From Paraburkholderia monticola (GTDB lineage Bacteria; Pseudomonadota; Gammaproteobacteria; Burkholderiales; Burkholderiaceae), in NCBI RefSeq assembly GCF_001580545.1, contig NZ_LRBG01000038.1, positions 248,001-312,000 of the forward strand: a DNA stretch of 64,000 bases, in the 5' to 3' direction. Positions within the stretch are counted from its first letter, which is position 1. Every line of letters begins with the position of its first letter. Shown piece after piece: positions 58,514-64,000 of the stretch. Both the position numbers and the translations under genes were made by a program. The notes under the pieces were generated by a model. The model saw only the letters and a list, made by a program, of their open reading frames with translations, had not been told where the DNA came from and ran no database searches.

Positions 58514-59920
58514 ATGGGAATGCGCCCCGATCCTACCTTTCATGCATCGCCGAAACTCGCGATGGATGCTCCGGCGGAAGAATACGCGTACACGGTGCTG
58601 CTCAGTCCGGATTCCTCGCAGCCCGACGCGCTCGCCGTGATCGACGTGAAGCCCGGTTCGCCGACCTATAGCCAGGTGGTCCACACGGTGCCGGTGCCGA
58701 ACAAGGGCGACGAATTCCATCACTTCGGCTGGAACGCGTGTTCGTCCGCGCTATCGCCGTTGACGGGCCATGCGTTTCTGGAGCGGCGCTATCTGATCAT
58801 TCCGGGCATGCGGTCCTCGCGCATCTATATCGTCGATACGAAACCGCATCCGACCCAGGCGAAGATTCACAAGATCATCGAGCCGGAGGAAATCTTCCGC
58901 AAGACCGGCTATTCGCGTCCGCACACCGTGCATTGCGGACCGGAAGGCATTTACGTGAGCACGCTCGGCGGCGGGGGCAAGGACGGCACCGACGGGCCTC
59001 CCGGCATTTTCATCATGGACTGCCAGACCTTCGATGTGCTGGGCCGCTGGGAGATCGAACGCGGCGCGCAGGAAAAGCATTACGACTTCTGGTGGAATCT
59101 GCCGCGCGATTACATGGTGTCGACCGAATGGGCGCTGCCACCGCAATTCGAAAACGGCATCGTGCCGGAAGACCTGCTCGCGAATAAATACGGCCACCGT
59201 GTGCACTTCTGGGATCTACGCGCGCGACGCAACGTGCAGACGCTCGACCTCGGCGCGAATCATCAGATGGCGCTCGAAGTGCGGCCCGCGCACGATCCGA
59301 GCCGTGAGTACGGCTTTATCGGCGTCGTGGTCGATACGACCAATCTGGAAGGGTCGATCTGGACATGGTGGCGCGAAGGTGGTCACTTCCACATCGAAAA
59401 GACCGCGACGATTCCGCCGGAGCCGGCGCACGCCGATGAATTGCCGCCACTGCTGCAAGGTTTCGGCGCGGTGCCGCCGCTCGTCACCGACATCGATCTG
59501 TCGATCGACGATAAATTCCTCTACGTGTCCTGCTGGGGTACCGGCGAGATGCGCCAGTACGACGTGAGCGAACCGCGCAAGCCCAAGTTGACGGGCTCGG
59601 TGCGCATTGGCGGGATCGAACGGTGCACGCCGCATCCGAACGGCAAAGCTTTCGCCGGCGGTCCGCAGATGGTCGAGATCAGCCGCGACGGCAAACGCGT
59701 CTACTGGACCAACTCGCTCTATTCGACGTGGGACGATCAGTTCTACCCGGATGGCATGCCAGGCGTGCAAGTGATGGCGCACGCCGATCCGAACGGCGGC
59801 CTGAAGCTCGCCGAGGACTACTTCGTCGAGTTTCCCGCCGGCTATCGCGCGCACCAGATCCGCCTCGAAGGCGGCGACTGCTCGACCGACTCGTTCTGCT
59901 ATCCGTCGGTGGGCGTTTGA
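58514..59920 (+). CDS. mtoX: methanethiol oxidase, SELENBP1 family
   Basis: 468 residues, matching human selenium-binding protein 1 and bacterial methanethiol oxidase over most of the length: GDEFHHFGWNACSS, SSRIYIVDTKPHPTQAKIHKIIEPEEI, STEWALPPQFENG, a propeller core, LYVSCWGTGEMRQYDVSEPRKPKLTG, GGPQMVEISRDGKRVYWTNSLYSTWDDQFYPDG and the closing HQIRLEGGDCSTDSF. The enzyme turns methanethiol plus O2 and water into formaldehyde, hydrogen sulfide and hydrogen peroxide; Cu-binding His residues occur in those motifs. Unlike the exported enzyme of Hyphomicrobium, no signal peptide is seen. Overlaps the next gene by 4 bases. Confidence 0.82.
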   Translation: MGMRPDPTFHASPKLAMDAPAEEYAYTVLLSPDSSQPDALAVIDVKPGSPTYSQVVHTVPVPNKGDEFHHFGWNACSSALSPLTGHAFLERRYLIIPGMRSSRIYIVDTKPHPTQAKIHKIIEPEEIFRKTGYSRPHTVHCGPEGIYVSTLGGGGKDGTDGPPGIFIMDCQTFDVLGRWEIERGAQEKHYDFWWNLPRDYMVSTEWALPPQFENGIVPEDLLANKYGHRVHFWDLRARRNVQTLDLGANHQMALEVRPAHDPSREYGFIGVVVDTTNLEGSIWTWWREGGHFHIEKTATIPPEPAHADELPPLLQGFGAVPPLVTDIDLSIDDKFLYVSCWGTGEMRQYDVSEPRKPKLTGSVRIGGIERCTPHPNGKAFAGGPQMVEISRDGKRVYWTNSLYSTWDDQFYPDGMPGVQVMAHADPNGGLKLAEDYFVEFPAGYRAHQIRLEGGDCSTDSFCYPSVGV

Positions 59921-60600
59921 GCAGCGCGGTGTCGCCGCAAGCGGCACTGTGGCTGGCCGTCGTCGTGAGCGGTGTATATCACGGGCTCAATCCCGCGATG
60001 GGGTGGCCGCTCGCGGTATCGAACGCGCTGATGCAGCGGCGCGCGCAAGCGCTGCTCGTCGCGCTGCTTTATCTCGCGGCGGGGCACGCGCTCGCCATAC
60101 TGCTGATGATGCTGCCGTTCGCGACGCTCGCGAGCTTGCTGGCATGGCAGCGGCAGATGCAGATCGGCGCGAGCGTGCTTGTGATCGGCTTCGGTCTGGT
60201 GTTGCTGATACGCAGGCGTCATCCGCGCGTGCTGGCGCGGATTCCGCCGTCGCGGCTCGCGCTGTGGTCGTTTGCGGTGGCGCTCGCGCACGGGGCCGCG
60301 TTGATGCTGGTGCCGATCTATCTCGGCCTGTGCCGTGCCGACGACATGGACAGTGCCCATCGAGCCGCCCAATCCCTGATCGAAACCAGTCTGCGCATGG
60401 CGCTGTCGGTCTCGGTGGTGCATGCCGCCGCGATGACGATGGCCGGCGGCATGCTCGCGTGGCTCGTGTATCGCTACCTCGGGCTCAGGTTCGTATCGCG
60501 CAGCTGGTTCAATCTCGATGCGGTGTGGGCGTCGAGTCTGATCCTGGTGGGGGGCGTTGCGCTAGCGTTGAATGCGACGGCGGCGGGCGTTTCCGGGTGA
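59917..60600 (+). CDS. integral membrane protein coupled to methanethiol oxidase
   Basis: 227 residues if started at TTG 59917, which overlaps the upstream TGA (TTGA); GTG 59929 is a four-codon-shorter alternative. About six to seven hydrophobic helices. A HGLNPAMGWP motif sits at the end of the first helix and recalls the HGxxP pattern of HupE/UreH-type metal or thiol carriers, though I cannot assign it. Overlap with the oxidase gene implies a joint role, for example moving copper, methanethiol or sulfide. No recognised family. Confidence 0.6.
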   Translation: MSSAVSPQAALWLAVVVSGVYHGLNPAMGWPLAVSNALMQRRAQALLVALLYLAAGHALAILLMMLPFATLASLLAWQRQMQIGASVLVIGFGLVLLIRRRHPRVLARIPPSRLALWSFAVALAHGAALMLVPIYLGLCRADDMDSAHRAAQSLIETSLRMALSVSVVHAAAMTMAGGMLAWLVYRYLGLRFVSRSWFNLDAVWASSLILVGGVALALNATAAGVSG

Positions 60601-60639
60601 CGCCGAGGAGACCGGGCAAGCGCTCGGGATCACGCCGGG

Positions 60640-61140
60640 CTAATTCGAATTTGCCTCGTCGCTCGCACTGCGCAGCGGCGCGCGGCTTTGATCGTTATTC
60701 AGATGAACGAATTTTCTCAGCAGCCTGAGTAGATCGCGCGCATCTTCTTCTCCCATCCCGTCGAGCAGGCCGTGATTGAGCGCGTTGACGCCGGGGATCA
60801 ATTCATCGAGCAACTGTTCTCCGGCCGGCGTCAGCAAGAGGCGACGCTGACGGCGCGGCAGAACTTCGCGCACGATCCAGCCTTTCGCTTCGAGTCGCAC
60901 CGCGATGTCGGCGGTGGTCGAGGTGTCGAGGCCGACCCGCTGCGCAAGCGTAACCTGATCGAGTCCCGGCAATTCCTGCAGCATTCTGAGCACCGCATAT
61001 TGCACGGGCGTCACCTCGCGTCCGACCAGATCATGAAACATGGACACGGAAATCTGATGCGCGCGTCGGATCAGATGGCCAGGGTGGTCGTAGAGATTGA
61101 TGCTGATCGCAGGAGTGCTGGTATCGGTTGAAGTGGCCAT
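60640..61140 (-). CDS. MarR family transcriptional regulator
   Basis: 166 residues with the winged helix-turn-helix of MarR: VTPVQYAVLRMLQELPGLDQVTLAQRVGLDTSTTADIAVRLEAKGWIVREVLPRRQRRLLLTPAG region, flanked by dimerisation helices. Divergent from vanA with a palindrome between the genes, so it most likely represses vanAB and is released by vanillate or a similar acid. Many vanillate operons use a GntR-type VanR instead. The Ser/Asp-rich C-terminus is probably disordered. Confidence 0.88.
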   Translation of the reverse strand: MATSTDTSTPAISINLYDHPGHLIRRAHQISVSMFHDLVGREVTPVQYAVLRMLQELPGLDQVTLAQRVGLDTSTTADIAVRLEAKGWIVREVLPRRQRRLLLTPAGEQLLDELIPGVNALNHGLLDGMGEEDARDLLRLLRKFVHLNNDQSRAPLRSASDEANSN

Positions 61141-61261
61141 ATAAGTTCTGAAAGCCGCGCGCCTTTTCGCTGCGAGTGGAAATGGCGAAACGGCCTGCTT
61201 GTTACCTGATTGAAAGTTCGACTAGGGGAAAACCTTCATTTAATCATCAAATAGACATTGA

Positions 61262-61286
61262 GTACACTGAATGACATTCAGTGTAC
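61262..61286. promoter_or_regulatory. perfect 11-bp palindrome, likely MarR operator for vanAB
   Basis: GTACACTGAAT (61262-61272), spacer GAC, ATTCAGTGTAC (61276-61286). It lies 38 bases before the vanA start and 121 bases before the divergent MarR start. A second, looser AT-rich palindrome (ATTTAATCATCAAAT, near 61239) is close by and may hold the promoter. Confidence 0.78.
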
Positions 61287-61324
61287 GGAATGAAGCACGC
61301 GAACCAACAAGGAGAGAGACTGGC

Positions 61325-62410
61325 ATGTTTCCCAAGAATGCGTGGTACGTCGCATGTATGCCCGATGAAGTTGCGGATAAGCCACTCGGCCGGCAGATCT
61401 GCGGCGAGTCAATGGTTTTCTATCGCAACGCCGAGGGTGCCGTGGTGGCGCTCGAAGACTTCTGTCCGCATCGCGGCGCGCCGCTGTCGCTCGGTTTCGT
61501 GCGCGACGGTACGCTCGTGTGCGGCTATCACGGGCTCGAAATGGGTTGTCAGGGCAAGGCGACCGGCATGCCGGGGCAGCGCGTCGGCGGCTTTCCGTCG
61601 ATTCGCAGCTATCCGGTGATCGAGCGCTATGGCTTCGTGTGGGTGTGGCCCGGCGATGCGGCGCAGGCCGATGCCGGCAAGCTCCACCATCTCGAGTGGG
61701 CCGAAAGTGCCGAATGGGCGTATGGCGGCGGCCTCTATCACATTCGCTGCGATTACCGGCTGATGATCGACAACCTGATGGACCTGACGCACGAAACCTA
61801 TGTGCACGCGAACAGCATCGGGCAAAAGGAAATCGACGAAGCCGCACCGAAAACCGTAGCCGAAGGCGATACCGTGCGCACGAGCCGTTTCATGGAAAAC
61901 GTCGCGGCGCCGCCGTTCTGGAAGATGGCCTTGCGCGGCAACGGTCTTGCCGACGACGTGCCCGTCGACCGCTGGCAGATCTGCCACTTCACGCCGCCGA
62001 GTCATGTGCTGATCGAGGTGGGCGTCGCCCATGCCGGGCATGGCGGCTATCACGCGCCGGCCGAGAAGAAGGCTTCGTCGATCGTGGTGGATTTCATCAC
62101 GCCGGAAACCGAAACGTCGATCTGGTATTTCTGGGGCATGGCGCGCAATTTCCGTCCCGACGACGCCGAGCTGACGGCCAGCATCCGCGAAGGCCAGGGC
62201 AAGATCTTCAGCGAAGATCTGGAGATGCTCGAACGTCAGCAGCAGAACCTGTTGCGCTGGCCCGAGCGTAATCTGCTGAAGCTCAACATCGATGCGGGCG
62301 GCGTGATGTCGCGTCGGGTGATCGATCGGCTGGTCGCGCAGGAACGTGCGCAGACTGGCGCGCCCGAAGCTGAAGTGACGCGTGTCATCCCGGTGCGGAC
62401 GGTCTCATGA
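61325..62410 (+). CDS. vanA: vanillate O-demethylase, oxygenase subunit
   Basis: 361 residues from ATG 61325 (GGAG upstream). Matches Pseudomonas VanA through MFPKNAWYVACMPDEVADKPLGRQICGESMVFYR. Rieske centre ligands are Cys47, His49, Cys66 and His69 (CPHRGAPL ... CGYHG), and the mononuclear iron site is in DNLMDLTHETYVH. The enzyme demethylates vanillate to protocatechuate and formaldehyde, using electrons from VanB. ATGA overlap with vanB. Its product could feed the ring-cleavage operon at 7604. Confidence 0.92.
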   Translation: MFPKNAWYVACMPDEVADKPLGRQICGESMVFYRNAEGAVVALEDFCPHRGAPLSLGFVRDGTLVCGYHGLEMGCQGKATGMPGQRVGGFPSIRSYPVIERYGFVWVWPGDAAQADAGKLHHLEWAESAEWAYGGGLYHIRCDYRLMIDNLMDLTHETYVHANSIGQKEIDEAAPKTVAEGDTVRTSRFMENVAAPPFWKMALRGNGLADDVPVDRWQICHFTPPSHVLIEVGVAHAGHGGYHAPAEKKASSIVVDFITPETETSIWYFWGMARNFRPDDAELTASIREGQGKIFSEDLEMLERQQQNLLRWPERNLLKLNIDAGGVMSRRVIDRLVAQERAQTGAPEAEVTRVIPVRTVS

Positions 62411-63372
62411 ATCGTCCCATGTTGAATGTGGTGGTCGCGCGCCGATGCGACGAAGCGCTCGATATCGCAAGCTTCGAGCTCGCGAGCGAAAACGCTGAAC
62501 CGTTGCCCGCTTTCGATGCGGGTTCGCATGTCGACGTGCATTTGCCCAATGGGCTCGTGCGTCAGTACTCGTTGTGCAACGATCCGCGCGAAACGCATCG
62601 CTATCTGATTGCGGTGCTGCGCGACGAAACGGGACGGGGCGGATCGAAGGCGGTGCATGAACTGATCCGCGAAGGCGACCGCCTGCAGATCAGCGCGCCG
62701 CGCAATCATTTCGCGCTCGCTGACGATGCGGCACATCATCTGCTGCTCGCGGGCGGTATCGGCGTCACGCCGATCCTTTGCATGGCCGAGCGGCTTGCCG
62801 CGACGGGCGCGTCGTTCGAGATGCACTATTGCACGCGTTCGAAGGAACGCACGGCGTTTGTCGAACGTCTTGCGCAGGCGAGCTTTGCGCAGTCGGTCCA
62901 GCTTCATCACGATGACCATCCGGGCGGCTCGACGTTCGATATCGAGCAGGTGCTGAGCCGTGCGCCGGCCGGCACGCATCTCTATGTGTGCGGTCCGCGC
63001 GGCTTCATGGACTTCGTCCTCGAGACCGCGCGCGCAAAGGGCTGGCCGGATAGCAGGCTGCACTATGAGTTCTTCGGTGCGCCGGCGAATCAGAGCGCTG
63101 CGGGCGGCAGCTTCCAGGTGCGCGTCGCGAGCAGCGGCGCGACGATCGATGTGCCTGCGCAATGCACGGTCGTGCAGGCGCTGGCCGCACATGGCGTCGA
63201 GGTCATCACGTCGTGCGAGCAGGGCGTGTGCGGCACCTGTCTGACGCGGGTGCTGTCGGGCGAGCCGGATCATCTGGATTCGTATCTGACCGATGAGGAA
63301 CGCGCGGCAAACGATCAGTTCCTGCCGTGCTGCTCGCGCGCCAAATCACCGCTGCTGGTGCTCGATCTGTGA
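62407..63372 (+). CDS. vanB: vanillate O-demethylase, reductase subunit
   Basis: 321 residues: an FMN-binding domain (RQYSLCND), an NADH-binding domain (LLAGGIGVTPILCMAERLA, YVCGPRGFMDFVL) and a C-terminal plant-type 2Fe-2S ferredoxin (CEQGVCGTC with a fourth Cys in FLPCCS). This is the class IA reductase that passes electrons to VanA. Follows vanA with a 4-base overlap. Confidence 0.93.
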   Translation: MNRPMLNVVVARRCDEALDIASFELASENAEPLPAFDAGSHVDVHLPNGLVRQYSLCNDPRETHRYLIAVLRDETGRGGSKAVHELIREGDRLQISAPRNHFALADDAAHHLLLAGGIGVTPILCMAERLAATGASFEMHYCTRSKERTAFVERLAQASFAQSVQLHHDDHPGGSTFDIEQVLSRAPAGTHLYVCGPRGFMDFVLETARAKGWPDSRLHYEFFGAPANQSAAGGSFQVRVASSGATIDVPAQCTVVQALAAHGVEVITSCEQGVCGTCLTRVLSGEPDHLDSYLTDEERAANDQFLPCCSRAKSPLLVLDL

Positions 63373-63382
63373 TCTTTTGCGG

Positions 63383-63405
63383 GCGACGGGCGTGCCGCCC
63401 GTCGC
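63383..63405. terminator. hairpin between convergent vanB and acylase genes
   Basis: A 10-bp perfect stem GCGACGGGCG (63383-63392) and CGCCCGTCGC (63396-63405) with a three-base loop lies between two convergent genes, 10 bases after the vanB stop. There is no T-run, so it is a weak or bidirectional terminator at best. Confidence 0.45.
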
Positions 63406-63410
63406 GCCGC

Positions 63411-64000
63411 TCATGGCGCTTTGCCATCGGAATCCGGCGAACTCACCGTTCGCACGCTCAACGCTGGATCGCGCGCAATCGATTCTTCGGAAAACGGCAT
63501 GAGCATCCAGTGCCGGGCTGCGTAGTCGCGCGTGCCGTCGGCATAATGCGGCGACGCGGGATCGTCCGATTCGGATGGCGCCAGCAGCGTACGTGCGACC
63601 ACGTGATCGCCAGAGAACGTCACGATCTGCAGGTACGTATCGCCCATTGGCTTGACGTTCATCGAATAGCCGCTCGCATCGAATGGATGCGCGGCACATG
63701 CCGCGGTGAAGTAGCCGCCCGCGTCACAGCCGCCGAAAAGCGGAATGCGCTCGTCGTTACGTTGGGCGTAGAGCGCCGCGCTGCGCGGCGCATCGATCGC
63801 GATACCGGCGCGTCGCATGGCCGCGAGCGCGTCGTGCAGCGCCGCGGCGAGCTTCGCCGGATCGGCGGCGATGCCCGAGGGCGTGGTCAAGGGCTGCGCG
63901 GGATCGAACGGCACCGCGTAGAGCTGCGCGGGCGGAATCGTCAGCAGACGTCGCCACAGTTCGTCCCATAAGGTCGCTCCCACTGCGTCAGCCGTGCCCG
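63411..64000 (-). CDS. penicillin acylase family protein, C-terminal part
   Basis: The frame is open to the window edge, so the gene begins upstream on this strand (to the right). About 195 residues are visible. NVKPMGDTYLQIVTFSG followed by LLAPSESDDPASPHYADGTRDYAARHWMLMPFSEESI matches the C-terminal end of Ntn-hydrolase acylases (penicillin G acylase and acyl-homoserine-lactone acylase), which have SDDPxSPHY(A/D)D near the C-terminus. The catalytic Ser and signal lie outside. Convergent with vanB. Confidence 0.8.
   Translation of the reverse strand, partial: GTADAVGATLWDELWRRLLTIPPAQLYAVPFDPAQPLTTPSGIAADPAKLAAALHDALAAMRRAGIAIDAPRSAALYAQRNDERIPLFGGCDAGGYFTAACAAHPFDASGYSMNVKPMGDTYLQIVTFSGDHVVARTLLAPSESDDPASPHYADGTRDYAARHWMLMPFSEESIARDPALSVRTVSSPDSDGKAP

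Overview
The window is GC-rich (roughly two thirds G+C by eye), gene-dense DNA that looks like a secondary chromosome or megaplasmid of a Burkholderiaceae bacterium, most likely Paraburkholderia or a close relative. The evidence is the Burkholderia-type porin, the DUF3563 mini-gene, the GlxA/isonitrile hydratase pair, many short ATGA operon overlaps, and the mass of catabolic and ABC-transport genes. No rRNA, tRNA, CRISPR array, insertion sequence or origin was recognised.

Layout. 1-4097: end of an mxa-type (methanol dehydrogenase maturation) operon, mxaS(partial)-A-C-K-L. 4464-7384: an exported unknown protein, a GlxA-type AraC regulator divergent from isonitrile hydratase (inhA), and a zinc-finger protein. 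7471-18432: a long aromatic-catabolic operon with two 4,5-dihydroxyphthalate decarboxylase-like proteins, LigJ (4-oxalomesaconate hydratase), a LigI-like amidohydrolase, an MFS transporter, a LigB-type extradiol dioxygenase, an HpcH/HpaI aldolase, a ThDP enzyme and an exported TolB-like propeller, closed by a strong terminator. 18488-31628: a mixed accessory stretch with cytochrome c, a silk-fibroin-like Gly/Ala/Ser repeat protein, small stress and regulatory genes (DUF1428, DinB/TetR, HtrA-like protease, LuxR response regulator, RidA, isochorismatase-like, LysR/EamA) and gene remnants. 31653-38238: a second block tied to the aromatic operon, with an MFS paralogue, an outer-membrane protein, a porin, an AraC regulator and an exported lactonase-type propeller. 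38246-60600: a sulfur-scavenging island with SsuABC- and TauABC-type systems, two polar amino-acid/organosulfur-type systems (one a permease-ATPase fusion), a deacylase, GNAT, two flavin monooxygenases, a TauD-type dioxygenase, a third sulfonate-type ABC system and a methanethiol oxidase. 60640-63372: MarR regulator divergent from vanAB (vanillate O-demethylase). 63411-end: C-terminus of a penicillin-acylase-family protein.

The strongest new observation is a shared 35-bp element (core GAATCNNNNTTTTGTGYA) seen four times: before the aromatic operon, before the outer-membrane protein/MFS pair, before the porin and before the lactonase. In every copy a -10-like hexamer starts after exactly 23 nt. 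This implies one activator, probably the AraC protein encoded at 36001-36930, controlling uptake (porin, outer-membrane protein, two MFS permeases), periplasmic lactone handling and ring cleavage across about 30 kb. The pathway has LigJ and a LigB-like dioxygenase but no recognisable LigA, LigC, or LigK/GalC, so its substrate is open; a gallate- or protocatechuate-type route fed by decarboxylation is the simplest reading.

Other themes are the formaldehyde-yielding steps (VanAB, methanethiol oxidase, and the mxa-linked methanol oxidation), and distinct local operators: three 9-bp palindromes at a 10-bp period before the methanethiol oxidase, and a perfect 11-bp inverted repeat before vanA.
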